From: an uncultured Lachnospiraceae bacterium | Lineage (GTDB): Bacteria; Bacillota; Clostridia; Lachnospirales; Lachnospiraceae | Direction: 5' to 3' | DNA: 64,000 bases | Assembly: GCA_902773435.1 (NCBI GenBank) | Contig: CACYEN010000131.1 | Coordinates: forward strand, 19,398 to 83,397 | Shown here: piece after piece, positions 46,201 to 54,622 of the stretch | How positions within the stretch are numbered: position 1 is the stretch's first letter | Layout of the letters: the number at the start of each line of letters is the position of its first letter | Program-made: the position numbers and the translations under genes | Notes under the pieces: generated by a model | Seen by the model: only the letters and a program-made list of their open reading frames with translations | Database searches by the model: none | What the model was told of the DNA's origin: nothing

Positions 46201-47663
46201 CACTTGATGTAGTCGGCCGGCACGGGGAACGGAAATGTCCATTCATAGTCGATCACGCTCCACCTGTCCCCGTCCGCGATGACGTTGGAGGGGATGAGGT
46301 CCACGTCGGAGACGGCCGGCGCCATGAAAGGCCTCTCCGGCACCTCGCTCCCGAACACCTCCGTGAAGCCGTCCGTAACGCGGAAGTCCCGGCCGGCTGT
46401 CCGGTCGATCTCCCGGAAAAACGCCCCGAAGAGCTCCGTAAGCCGCTCCGGCTCCCGGAGATGCGAGTCCATCTGCTCCTCGAGCGTTCCGCCCCGGACA
46501 AACTCGAATTCCGCGGCGTCCCCGATAATCCCGGCGCATCGGTTCGGCTCAAACCGGGTGCCCCGGAACACATCCCCAAGCCTCCGGCAGATCTCCGGCA
46601 TGCTCCGGACATGGGCCTCCGCCTCGGGGCAGACGGCGATCTTTCTCACCGACGGCTCCCCGCCGGCCGTGATGTCGGTCCTGATCGAGAATCGGGGACT
46701 CCTGTCGTTGGAGAACTTGATGAAGTCCGCGCCGGTGCCCGGGATCTCCTCCTCGGAGAGCGTGACGAAGAAGGAATTGGAGAACAGGGGATACTCCTCC
46801 GGCAGGAGGGCGTCGTAGGCCTTCGCCTCGTCGAAGAGCAGCATTCTCCTCCGGTCGAAATTGACCATGTTGTTCCGGAGTTCCCCCCTCTTCGGCAGGT
46901 ACGCGTCGGAGTAGAGCGCCATCGGGAACTTGTAGTCCGGATAGGGATAGCGGAATTCGCAGTTCCTGAAGCCCGCCTCCCGGAAGATCCGGAGAAGCCC
47001 GGCCTTCGAAAACGTACGCACGTAGTCCGTCTCCGGATACCCCTCGATCCCGTCGAAGAACCGCCCGGTGTGATCCTCCGTGCAGCCGGCGAAATACTTG
47101 AGTCCGAGCCGGTTCTCGATGGCGATGACGATCCTGCCCCCCGGCGCCAGGTGCCTTCCGACGATTCGGAGGAAGTCCTCGTAGGGCTGCTCCGAGTCGA
47201 TGTAGCCGCTCCCGTACTCGAACACGCCGATCAGCGTGATCAGGTCGTAATCGCTGCCGAGTTTCTTCTCGACGTCCTGGAAATTGCCGAGCCGGATCTC
47301 GATATTGCCGAAGCCGCGGTTCCTCCACGCGTTGACATAACTTCTCTTCTTCGACAGGTCCACGCAGGTGACGTGCCCGGCGCGGGCGGCGAGCGTCCTT
47401 GTCACGGCGCCGCAGCCCGCGCCGATCTCCAGCACGCGGTCGGTGTCCCTCACGGGAAACCAGCTCAGGATATTCTGCCTGACCGTTGAAAAATGGTACA
47501 TGACGGGCCAGGACTTCCTCGACGCGACGACCCTGTCGAAATCCGCGGGATCCGTGTTCATCGCGATCCCGAGGAGCTCGTCCTCGACCGCCCCGTCAGA
47601 ATAGAGATCCTCTCCCGGGTAATCATCGTCGTTCAGAATGACTCCGCCTATGCGCTCGCTCAT
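43287..47663 (-). CDS. Methyltransferase / kinase-like / double GT2 megaprotein, 1458 residues
   Basis: A fusion of at least five parts. A class I SAM methyltransferase lies at about 60-250 (VLEIGAGCGAVTR, Asp102 after VTC). A region at about 315-490 resembles small-molecule kinases, with DVDLIPSNV and VIDYEWTF in place of HxDxxxxN and DxE. A predicted coiled coil lies at about 670-715 and a beta-rich domain at about 738-848. Two GT2 modules follow at about 908-1130 and 1160-1410 (ADHDDTLDP, YTDEDKL, FLNNDTEV). In Gram-negative WbdD, a methyltransferase plus kinase caps O-antigen and sets chain length before ABC export. Here similar activities may be joined to the polymerase itself, but that is inference. 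It overlaps both neighbours by four bases. Confidence 0.88.
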   Translation of the reverse strand: MSERIGGVILNDDDYPGEDLYSDGAVEDELLGIAMNTDPADFDRVVASRKSWPVMYHFSTVRQNILSWFPVRDTDRVLEIGAGCGAVTRTLAARAGHVTCVDLSKKRSYVNAWRNRGFGNIEIRLGNFQDVEKKLGSDYDLITLIGVFEYGSGYIDSEQPYEDFLRIVGRHLAPGGRIVIAIENRLGLKYFAGCTEDHTGRFFDGIEGYPETDYVRTFSKAGLLRIFREAGFRNCEFRYPYPDYKFPMALYSDAYLPKRGELRNNMVNFDRRRMLLFDEAKAYDALLPEEYPLFSNSFFVTLSEEEIPGTGADFIKFSNDRSPRFSIRTDITAGGEPSVRKIAVCPEAEAHVRSMPEICRRLGDVFRGTRFEPNRCAGIIGDAAEFEFVRGGTLEEQMDSHLREPERLTELFGAFFREIDRTAGRDFRVTDGFTEVFGSEVPERPFMAPAVSDVDLIPSNVIADGDRWSVIDYEWTFPFPVPADYIKWRAVHYYTGSSGRSGADAGALLAKAGIRREDIPYFVKMEEHFQEYLARDAEPLWKLYPDVSEGFFRPSERGDGGYAGALSAAAYFDRGAGFTEEDTVRTPVPEDGNVRMDLVLDGVRELRIDPAERACAVVLSGISIDGRMLDPETVASNGFTADHRLFVLTGDDPQILTGPLPGGAKAASVSFRVITDPAEIRRKTEEVLRAKEERIRFLGERLSSEEETLERVGRAVDAIGHTRAEKLYRAARGAMGKTDPFDSVRPALVNGRDVHLVLDRRSYQPEGIYLMGWFFDPAYRGERLYLTDSDGKRLDVKTERLVREDVNGTLGTESDRFTGFNILVEYGQLERLPLFIVAENPRGILRLPLDIETDLEKREDLRAAVRRGESQVLVPLTTEYDEWRLDLLAEEGGTEERPAPSPGEGPLISVAVPLYRTPEPYLRELLDSLTAQTWEKIEICLADGSPDDSLGAFIRSAYPGESRIRYRHLHENLGISGNTNAALAMASGDFIALADHDDTLDPDACLEIARAAMMSKDTDIVYTDEDKLTVSGHFLFGPHFKPDYDPDYLCSGNYICHLFAVRRTLAAEAGPMRSEYDGAQDFDFILRCCERARVIRHVPRALYHWRAHPDSTAMSPESKMYAFENGRKAVEDHFRRTGTAAAVSMTEHPGHYRTRYEVPEEALVSILIPNRDQADTLRTCVNSILRKTSWKRFEILIIENGSTEEKTFRLYEELRALDPRVRVLTWDRPFNYAAVNNFAAGEAEGEYLLFLNNDTEVVSEDWIGEMAGFCGRPGTGCVGAYLEYPDGMIQHAGVIVGVGGAATHMFGGMDPADYPGGGRSLSQQDLSAVTGACMMTKRSVFAETGGFDERFEIAYNDIDYCLKVREKGLLVAVNVFAKLIHHESLSRGSDEASADRGRHERLMREAALLREKWPAIFRDGDPYYNPNLTRLRPDFSLRELPARGQAPGGAGITETDAK

Positions 47664-49000
47664 TCGCCCTCTCCTCCAGAATCTCCGCCCGCCGTGCGGA
47701 CAACCGTCGTCTCCGGCTCCATGTCGTAAAACCCGACCGTGTTCTTCGAGGAGACGCAGGTGACGTTCAGGACGTCGTAGAGCCTGTGAAAGACCCTGAA
47801 GTCCCCCTCGTGGTATCCCGTGCAGCCGAAGGAGATCAGGTACTCCCCGCCCTGGAGCGTCATCCGCTGCCTGAAGCAGGTCTCGTAGACGTCCCCGGGC
47901 TCCGCCCTGTCGACCGGTACCTTCTCGAACATCGTGTTGGTTCCGGTGATCTCCGTCCCCTGCAGGTTCTTGATCGTGTAGGCGAAGATCGGGCTCTCCA
48001 CCTTCTGCAGGAACTCCACGCGCATCCTGATGGCAAAAGTGTCCCCCTTCTCGATCGCGTTCGTGATCATCCCGCTCCCGTCCTCGGTGACGACCCGCAC
48101 GATCTTCGCCTGCCCCTCGCCGTACTCCAGCGTATTGGGGTTCATCGGGAGCGGCCCGGTCAGGCCGTCCGCGCTCTTTCCGTCCCCGGTCTTCGCGTCC
48201 GCGCCGCCCGGAGCCGCCGGCGTCTCCCCTTCTTCACCGTCCGCCTTCTCCTCACCGTCGGCGAGGTTGACCAGGAGCTTCTTGTAGAGGTCCACGATCT
48301 CCTTCGGCCTTCCTTCGGCTTTCATGACGCCCCTGTTGAGAAGGACGACCCTGTCGCAGTACTTCGAGATGCTGCTGAGGTCGTGGCTGACGAACAGGAT
48401 CGTCCGCCCCTCCTTCCTGAACTCCTCGAACTTGTGGTAGCACTTCGCCTGGAAGAAGACGTCGCCGACCGAGAGCGCCTCGTCGACGATCAGGATCTCG
48501 GGGTCGATGTTGATCGCGACGGCGAAGGCGAGCCGCACGAACATACCGCTCGAGTAGGTCTTGACCGGCTGGTACACGAAGTCGCCGATGTCCGCGAAAT
48601 CGAGAATGCTCTGGAGCTTCGCGTCGATCTCCTCCTTCGTGAAGCCGATCATCGTCCCGTTCAGGTAGACGTTTTCGATCCCGGTGTACTCCATGTTGAA
48701 GCCGGCGCCGAGTTCGAGGAGGGCGGAGATGCGCCCGTTCACGCGGACCTCGCCCGACGTCTCCTTGAGGACCCCGGTGATGATCTTCAGAATCGTCGAC
48801 TTTCCGGATCCGTTGGTCCCGATGATGCCGACCGTCTCACCCTTCGCGACCCTGAAGCTCACGTCGTCGAGGGCTCGCAGCTCCGTGCTGCGCGCCCTTT
48901 TTGAAAAACCGAGAGCCTCCCGAAGTCGATCGGAAGGCCTGTTGTAGAGCTTGTAGATTTTCGTCAGATGCGATACTTCGATCGCGCTGTCATTTTCCAT
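47660..49000 (-). CDS. wzt: Polysaccharide ABC exporter ATP-binding subunit with Wzt C-terminal domain
   Basis: The ATG at 49000, with GAGG upstream, gives 446 residues; the longer frame is non-coding read-back. The ATPase has GTNGSGKST (61-69), YSSGMFVRLAFA as signature and ILIVDEALSVGD as Walker B. After a Glu/Gly/Ala-rich linker, the C-terminal about 150 residues match the Wzt carbohydrate-binding beta-sandwich, which recognises the finished chain end in O-antigen export. That fits a terminal modification made by the adjoining methyltransferase/kinase-like fusion. Confidence 0.94.
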   Translation of the reverse strand: MENDSAIEVSHLTKIYKLYNRPSDRLREALGFSKRARSTELRALDDVSFRVAKGETVGIIGTNGSGKSTILKIITGVLKETSGEVRVNGRISALLELGAGFNMEYTGIENVYLNGTMIGFTKEEIDAKLQSILDFADIGDFVYQPVKTYSSGMFVRLAFAVAINIDPEILIVDEALSVGDVFFQAKCYHKFEEFRKEGRTILFVSHDLSSISKYCDRVVLLNRGVMKAEGRPKEIVDLYKKLLVNLADGEEKADGEEGETPAAPGGADAKTGDGKSADGLTGPLPMNPNTLEYGEGQAKIVRVVTEDGSGMITNAIEKGDTFAIRMRVEFLQKVESPIFAYTIKNLQGTEITGTNTMFEKVPVDRAEPGDVYETCFRQRMTLQGGEYLISFGCTGYHEGDFRVFHRLYDVLNVTCVSSKNTVGFYDMEPETTVVRTAGGDSGGEGE

Positions 49001-49065
49001 ATGCGCCTCATCTGCCCCGCGGACCCGGTCCGCGTCCCCTTCGACGGACAGCACGCGTCCGACGG

Positions 49066-49884
49066 TTACAGCACGTCCGCGAAATGGACGCGCAGCTTCC
49101 GGAATACATGTGTGCCCAGAATAAACATAAGGACCGCCCACGCCCAGAAATAGGCGGTGTACCAGCCCCTCTCCCAGAACCAGGCCCGGCCGTAGATCGC
49201 GTCGCGGTAGCCCGTCACGATATAGTACATCGGGTTGATCCTGAATATCCAGGCAAACGACGACGACTCAAACGTCTTCAGGGAGAACATGATCGGAACC
49301 GACCAGATGCCGATCTGCAGGGCAATGGCGATAATCTGCGACAGGTCCCGGAAGAACACGACGACCGCGCAGGTGCCGTAGCAGATCCCGATCACCAGGA
49401 TGAACATCGCGGCGAAATAATAGACCAGCTGGATCAGATAGACCGAGGGGTAATGCCCGTAGAGGATCCCGATCACGATCGCGACCAGAATAAAGAACGC
49501 GTGCACAAAAAAAGCCGAGAGCGCCTTGACAAAGGGCAGGACGGCGATCTCGAACACGACCTTCTTCACGAGATAACTGTATTCAAGAAGAACGGCGGTG
49601 CCGGAGATCAGGATCTCCTGAGCGTAGAACCAGGGGACGATCCCGCACGTGAGATAGAGAACGAACGGGACGTCCGAGTCCGACGGGCTCTTGAACCCGA
49701 ATCCGAACACCAGCCAGTATACGAGCACTGTGACGACGGGCTGGACAAAAGCCCAGATAATGCCGAGGTAGGACCCGGCAAATCTGGTCCGGAAATCATT
49801 CTTTGCGAGTCTTCCGATCAGCCGCCTGTTCTTCGCGACTCCCGACAGAAGATCAATCGCGAACGGCTTACTTTGCCTCTTCAT
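49066..49884 (-). CDS. wzm: Polysaccharide ABC exporter membrane subunit
   Basis: An ABC-2 type permease of about 272 residues with six hydrophobic helices. The N-terminal amphipathic region RRLIGRLAKNDFRTRFAGSYLG is typical of Wzm/TagG proteins. It pairs with the downstream ATPase to export lipid-linked polymer. Two starts are possible: ATG 49884 (17-base overlap with rfbC) and ATG 49902 (35-base overlap). Neither has a strong ribosome site, so coupling to rfbC translation is likely. Confidence 0.93.
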   Translation of the reverse strand: MKRQSKPFAIDLLSGVAKNRRLIGRLAKNDFRTRFAGSYLGIIWAFVQPVVTVLVYWLVFGFGFKSPSDSDVPFVLYLTCGIVPWFYAQEILISGTAVLLEYSYLVKKVVFEIAVLPFVKALSAFFVHAFFILVAIVIGILYGHYPSVYLIQLVYYFAAMFILVIGICYGTCAVVVFFRDLSQIIAIALQIGIWSVPIMFSLKTFESSSFAWIFRINPMYYIVTGYRDAIYGRAWFWERGWYTAYFWAWAVLMFILGTHVFRKLRVHFADVL

Positions 49885-50458
49885 GGGTTCTGCCCGTCCC
49901 ATAATTTCTCGCCATATAGTCCCGGAACGTCTCCCAGCGGGTATCCTTGTCCGAGAGCGTCAGCGGAACGATGGGGATCAGCGGCCAGTCGATCGCGATA
50001 TCCGGATCGTCCCAGGCGAGCCCGCCCTCGTCGTTCGGGTGGTAGAAATCCGAGCACTTGTAGGTCAGCTCGGCTGTCTCCGTCAGCACATAGAAGCCGT
50101 GGGCAAACCCCTTGGGGATATAGAACTGCTTCCTGTTCCAGGACGACAGGCGCACGCCGAACCACCGTCCGAACGTCTCCGAATCCTCCCTCAGGTCGAC
50201 GGCGACGTCGAAGACCTCCCCCTTGACGACCCTCACGATCTTCTCCTGAGGGTAGTGGATCTGAAAATGAAGTCCGCGCAGCACGCCGCGCACACTCGAC
50301 GACTGATTGTCCTGCACGAAACTGCTCTCGATCCCCGCAGCCCTGAAATCGTTCAGGTTGTAGGTCTCCATGAAATAGCCGCGGCGGTCTCCGTAGACCT
50401 CCGGCGTAATGACTTTCAGCCCCTTAATATCGCAGGTTTCAACTGTGATTTTCCCCAT
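49868..50458 (-). CDS. rfbC: dTDP-4-dehydrorhamnose 3,5-epimerase
   Basis: From the ATG at 50458 the protein has 196 residues, usual for RmlC. The cupin fold shows DRRGYFMETYN, FVQDNQSSS, RGLHFQIHYPQEK (catalytic His), VAVDLR and KGFAHGFYVL. It epimerises C3 and C5 of dTDP-4-keto-6-deoxyglucose, the third step to dTDP-L-rhamnose. AAGGAAG lies upstream. Confidence 0.96.
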   Translation of the reverse strand: MGKITVETCDIKGLKVITPEVYGDRRGYFMETYNLNDFRAAGIESSFVQDNQSSSVRGVLRGLHFQIHYPQEKIVRVVKGEVFDVAVDLREDSETFGRWFGVRLSSWNRKQFYIPKGFAHGFYVLTETAELTYKCSDFYHPNDEGGLAWDDPDIAIDWPLIPIVPLTLSDKDTRWETFRDYMARNYGTGRTHEEAK

Positions 50459-50517
50459 ATTCCCGTTCTTCCTTCTTTTAGTCCCCGCGGCCGGAATCCC
50501 GGCCGCGGACACCGGTG

Positions 50518-51393
50518 TCAGACTCCGAGCCCTTCCGATATCTCAATCAGGTACTGCCCGTAGGCAGTCTTGAGAAGCGGCTGGGCGAGCGCGACCAGCT
50601 GCTCCCTGTCGATAAACCCTTTCTTGAAGGCAATCTCCTCTATGCAGGAGATATAGAGCCCCTGTCTCTTCTGAAAAGCAGACACGAAATCCGCCGCGTC
50701 GAGCAGCATGTCGTGGCTGCCCGTGTCGAGCCAGGCGAAGCCCCTGCCGAGCGTCTCGACGAACAGCTTTCCCCTCTTCAGGTACTCGTTGTTGACCGAG
50801 GTGATCTCGAGTTCCCCTCTCGCGGAGGGCTTCACGTTCCGCGCGATCTCCAGCACGTCGTTGTCGTAGAAGTAGAGGCCGGGCACGGCGTACTTCGACT
50901 TCGGATGCTCCGGCTTCTCCTCGATCGAGATCGCCCTGCCTTCCGCGTCAAATTCCACGACCCCGTACTCGCGGGGATCCTTGACGTAGTAGCCGAAGAT
51001 GGTCGCCCCGTCCTCCCTCTGCGCCGCCTCGTCAAGGACCTTGGAGAAGCTCTGGCCGTAGAAGATATTGTCGCCGAGAACGAGCGCCACCCGGTCGGAC
51101 CCCACAAAGTCCGCCCCGATGATAAACGCCTCCGCCAGGCCGCCCGGATGCTCCTGGACAGCGTAGGAGAAGCTCATGCCGAGCTGGCTCCCGTCGCCGA
51201 ACAGCTCCTCGAACGCGGGCAGGTCCCTCGGCGTGGAGATAATCAGGATGTCCCTTATGCCCGCCAGCATCAGTGTGGACAGCGGATAATAGATCATCGG
51301 CTTGTCGTACACCGGCATCATCTGCTTGCTCACTGCCTTGGTCAGGGGATAGAGCCTCGTCCCGCTGCCTCCGGCAAGTATAATTCCCTTCAT
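50518..51393 (-). CDS. rfbA: Glucose-1-phosphate thymidylyltransferase
   Basis: RmlA makes dTDP-glucose from dTTP and glucose 1-phosphate. The 291-residue protein begins [22 protein letters not shown], the nucleotide-binding loop, then [40 protein letters not shown] and [11 protein letters not shown]. The start is ATG 51393 rather than the adjoining GTG; GGGGGA is upstream. Confidence 0.97.
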   Translation of the reverse strand: MKGIILAGGSGTRLYPLTKAVSKQMMPVYDKPMIYYPLSTLMLAGIRDILIISTPRDLPAFEELFGDGSQLGMSFSYAVQEHPGGLAEAFIIGADFVGSDRVALVLGDNIFYGQSFSKVLDEAAQREDGATIFGYYVKDPREYGVVEFDAEGRAISIEEKPEHPKSKYAVPGLYFYDNDVLEIARNVKPSARGELEITSVNNEYLKRGKLFVETLGRGFAWLDTGSHDMLLDAADFVSAFQKRQGLYISCIEEIAFKKGFIDREQLVALAQPLLKTAYGQYLIEISEGLGV

Positions 51394-51472
51394 CACATTT
51401 CCCCCGGATAACCGTAAATAGCTGTCGTGGCCGGCGGCGCGGCCGTCACAGAATCAAGATACCGCCTGCGCG

Positions 51473-52552
51473 TCACTCGCTGTACATCTCTTTGTAATAT
51501 GTCTGATAGGCGCCCGACGTCACGTGTTCCATCCACTCCGGGTTGGCGAAGTACCAGCCGATCGTCTTCCTGATCCCGTCCTCGAAAGTGGTCTCGGGAT
51601 ACCACCCGACCTCCTTCCGGATCTTGTCGGGCGCGATCGCGTATCTCCTGTCGTGGCCCTTCCTGTCCGCTACGTAGGTGATCAGGTCCTCCGTGACGTT
51701 CGCCTTCCGTGGATCGCTGTCCGGGAGCATGTCCCGGAGCGTGGAGATGATCGTCTTCACGATCACGATGTTCTGTCTCTCGTTGTGGCCGCCGATATTG
51801 TAGGTCTCGCCGAGAGTCCCCTTCTCCATGACGAGGTCGATGCCCTTGCAGTGATCCTCGACGTAGAGCCAGTCCCTTACGTTGAGGCCGTCCCCGTAGA
51901 CCGGAAGCTTCCTGCCGTTCAGGGCGTTGTTGATCATGAGCGGGATCAGCTTCTCCGGGAACTGGTAGGGCCCGTAGTTGTTGCTGCAGTTGGTGATGTT
52001 CGCCGGGAACCCGTAAGTATCCATGTAGGCCTTCACCATGAAATCGGAGGACGCCTTGGACGCGGAATACGGGCTGTGCGGGTCATACTTCGTCGTCTCA
52101 TAGAAATAGGTGTCCGGCTCGCTCAGGGACCCGTAGACCTCGTCCGTCGAGACGTGGAGGAACCGGTGGTCCTCCGGGTAGGAGCCGTCGGGCCTCTCCC
52201 ATGCCGCGCGGGCGGCATTCAGCATTACGAGCGTGCCGAGCACGTTCGTCCTCACGAAGACGCCCGGATCCCGGATGCTCCGGTCGACGTGGCTCTCGGC
52301 CGCGAAGTGGACCACTCTCGAGATGTCGTTGTCCCGGAAGATCTCCCCGATCGCGTCCGCGTCGCAGATGTCCGCCCGGATGAATGTATAATTCTCCCTG
52401 CCGGAGACATCCCTCAGGTTCTCGAGGTTGCCCGCGTAAGTCAGCTTGTCCACGTTGATCACGCGGATCGAATCGCCGTACTTTCCGAACAGGTAATGGA
52501 TGAAATTCGAACCGATGAAGCCGGCGCCGCCGGTCACGAGATAAGTGCGCAT
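51473..52552 (-). CDS. rfbB: dTDP-glucose 4,6-dehydratase
   Basis: RmlB, first gene of the polysaccharide operon. From the ATG at 52552 it has 359 residues; a GTG seven codons upstream is in frame but lacks support. VTGGAGFIGSNF binds NAD. HVSTDEVYGSL and YSASKASSDFM carry the catalytic Asp-Glu and Tyr-Lys, and DWLYVEDHC is also conserved. A GGGG stretch about nine bases upstream may serve as ribosome site. The 76-base gap to rfbA holds a small GGCCG/CGGCC hairpin. Confidence 0.97.
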   Translation of the reverse strand: MRTYLVTGGAGFIGSNFIHYLFGKYGDSIRVINVDKLTYAGNLENLRDVSGRENYTFIRADICDADAIGEIFRDNDISRVVHFAAESHVDRSIRDPGVFVRTNVLGTLVMLNAARAAWERPDGSYPEDHRFLHVSTDEVYGSLSEPDTYFYETTKYDPHSPYSASKASSDFMVKAYMDTYGFPANITNCSNNYGPYQFPEKLIPLMINNALNGRKLPVYGDGLNVRDWLYVEDHCKGIDLVMEKGTLGETYNIGGHNERQNIVIVKTIISTLRDMLPDSDPRKANVTEDLITYVADRKGHDRRYAIAPDKIRKEVGWYPETTFEDGIRKTIGWYFANPEWMEHVTSGAYQTYYKEMYSE

Positions 52553-52585
52553 AAAAAACCCCCGTTTTAACACATAATCACTGGA

Positions 52586-52614
52586 ATTATAACATTGATA
52601 ATGACGCTTTGCAA
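52586..52614 (-). promoter_or_regulatory. Promoter of the rhamnose polysaccharide operon
   Basis: TTGCAA at 52609-52614 and TATAAT at 52586-52591 with 17-base spacing, about 33 bases ahead of rfbB. The rest of this 202-base divergent gap holds an imperfect GC-rich inverted repeat (about 52632-52672) and TATCAT at 52682-52687, a possible -10 box for the plus-strand gene without a clear -35. Confidence 0.75.
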
Positions 52615-52754
52615 CCTTGACAGGAGCGCAAAAGACGGAGCGGCGCGGCCGATAATCCGTGCGCCGTCTTCAAATATATGTTATCATGTATCTTGGGTCC
52701 CGGGTCCCCGGTATCCCGAAAATCAAACCAAACCGACGAAAGGGCCGTATATCT

Positions 52755-54470
52755 ATGTCAGCTCTGCGCAAACATATCACTTCATTTCCGGTACTGCTTC
52801 TGATCTCCACGTTCCTCTGCTCGATCCCGTTCGCGTTCATGAAGGTCTACTACATGTACGCGGACGATTATCTGATGAACTACATCGCGAACGGCTCCTA
52901 CGGCGTCGAGTACAGCGACCATCTCGTCTTTCCCCGGATCCTGTTCGGAACCGTGACGAAATTCCTGTACGGCATCACGAGATCGGTGAACTGGTACGCG
53001 GTCCTCCTGGTCGCGACGCTCTCCGTCTCCTTCGCGGTCTTCCACTACGTGATCACCAGGATGAGCGAAAACCGGATCGCTTTCCTCATCTCCCTGGTCT
53101 TCAACGCGGTCACCGTCCCGATGATGATCACGTTCACGGTCTGCGGTTTCCTCGCCGTCGCGGCGGGGTCGCTGCTCCTCGTGTGCTCGTTCTACAGAAA
53201 GAAATCACTCCACCTGATGGTCGGTGGCGCGCTGCTCATGCTCTGGGGCTACGTAATCCGGACGAACACGTTCGTGCCCGTCGTCGGCATGATGCTCCCG
53301 CTCGCCCTTCAGGCCCTCACCGTGCTGATCCGCGAGAAGGACGGGGAGGAGAAGAAAGTCTATGTGAGGAACCTCATGCTGCTCGCCGCGACCGCCGCGG
53401 TCTCCCTGCTCTGCCTCCTCGGCATGCGCAAGTGGGAGCAGACCGCCTACGGCAGCGAGGGCTGGCCGGAGTACAACAGCTACAACGACGCGAGATCCGA
53501 GGTCCTCGACTTCCCGATGGTCGGCTATCAGACGCTCGGGGAAGAATTCCGCAAGATTGATCTCACGACCGAGCAGTACACGCTCCTCAACAGGTGGTCC
53601 TTCTGCGACAAGAGGTCCTTCCCGGAGGAGCGCCTCCTGCAGATCGCCGCGATCCAGAAGAATATCTACTCCCACCCGTGGAGGCTCCAGTACACGAAGA
53701 AGACCATAAAAGGCCGCCCGAACAGGTATATCATCGCGTTCCCGTTCGTCATCTTCCTGGTCTTCCTGATCATCGACCGCAGGTTCCGGTGGTTCACGGC
53801 GCTCCTTGAGGCGGGCATCTTCTTCGCGGCGATTCTCGCCCTTTGCTACATCCGCATGCGCTTTCTTCTCCGGGTGTCGGTCCCCCTGTCCATGGTCAGC
53901 ATCTACACGGTCCTCGTCTGCACGAGGGCGAAGGAGAGCCTCCTCCGGGGATCCCACGCCGCGGTGAAAGCCGCGCGGATAGCCGCGCTGGCCGCGGCCT
54001 GCGTTCTCACGGGGTACGTCACGGTCAGGTTCTCCATGGGGTTCTACGATTCCGTCTTCTATCTCCGCTACCCGGAGATCAAGGTGTCGGCGCAGGCCGC
54101 GCTCGACGAGGTCAGATCGCACCCCGACCGCGTATATCTCGCCGAGAGCTACGCCTTCGGCCGCATGTACTACTACGGCCACCCGATCAGCGACGTGCAC
54201 ACGATCGACGACTATCAGCACCTGATCCGCTCGGGAAGCTGGGACAGCTTCACCCCGAGATATTACCGGATCCTGGAGGATCTCGGCTTCTCCGATCCCG
54301 ACAACCTGATATCCAGCCTTCTCACCGAGGACAACTATTATATGATCACCGACACCCCGGAGATCACCAGGAACTACCTGGCATCGGTGACGGGCAGGGA
54401 GATCCGGGTGAAGTCCGAGGAGATCGGGGACGGCGTGCTCAAGCTCGCGAGGTTCAGCTACAAGGACTGA
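52755..54470 (+). CDS. Multi-pass membrane protein, GT-C-like, unassigned family
   Basis: From the ATG at 52755 the protein has 571 residues; the longer frame runs back into non-coding DNA. About ten hydrophobic helices occupy residues 8-430, followed by an extracytoplasmic tail of about 140 residues. Early in the first outer loop is YMYADDYLMNY, whose paired aspartates are placed as in GT-C glycosyltransferases. I do not recognise the family beyond that. It is a lone plus-strand gene between two convergent and divergent sugar operons. The ribosome site is weak (AAAGGG). Confidence 0.75.
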   Translation: MSALRKHITSFPVLLLISTFLCSIPFAFMKVYYMYADDYLMNYIANGSYGVEYSDHLVFPRILFGTVTKFLYGITRSVNWYAVLLVATLSVSFAVFHYVITRMSENRIAFLISLVFNAVTVPMMITFTVCGFLAVAAGSLLLVCSFYRKKSLHLMVGGALLMLWGYVIRTNTFVPVVGMMLPLALQALTVLIREKDGEEKKVYVRNLMLLAATAAVSLLCLLGMRKWEQTAYGSEGWPEYNSYNDARSEVLDFPMVGYQTLGEEFRKIDLTTEQYTLLNRWSFCDKRSFPEERLLQIAAIQKNIYSHPWRLQYTKKTIKGRPNRYIIAFPFVIFLVFLIIDRRFRWFTALLEAGIFFAAILALCYIRMRFLLRVSVPLSMVSIYTVLVCTRAKESLLRGSHAAVKAARIAALAAACVLTGYVTVRFSMGFYDSVFYLRYPEIKVSAQAALDEVRSHPDRVYLAESYAFGRMYYYGHPISDVHTIDDYQHLIRSGSWDSFTPRYYRILEDLGFSDPDNLISSLLTEDNYYMITDTPEITRNYLASVTGREIRVKSEEIGDGVLKLARFSYKD

Positions 54471-54553
54471 GCGGGAAGGACCGCTCCCCTCTCTCCGAGA
54501 GACCGCCGAAGGTTTGAAAGAAGCAGGCAGAGCTGAAGGACCGGTGAAAGACG

Positions 54554-54608
54554 AAGGAGACGCGCCCCGGCGCGGCAGAAGAACTGCCGCGCCGGGGCGC
54601 GTCTCCTT
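54554..54608. terminator. 25-bp perfect hairpin between convergent genes
   Basis: Arms 54554-54578 and 54584-54608 are perfectly complementary and very GC-rich, with a 5-base AAGAA loop. There is little T-run on either strand. It separates the plus-strand membrane gene from the minus-strand EamA genes and probably stops transcription from both sides. Confidence 0.75.
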
Positions 54609-54622
54609 GTCCTCACGGCGGA

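Noticed and set aside
52632-52672. GC-rich inverted repeat upstream of the plus-strand membrane gene, considered as terminator or attenuator
   Set aside because: The pairing is imperfect and there is no T-run, so I mention it only within the promoter entry.
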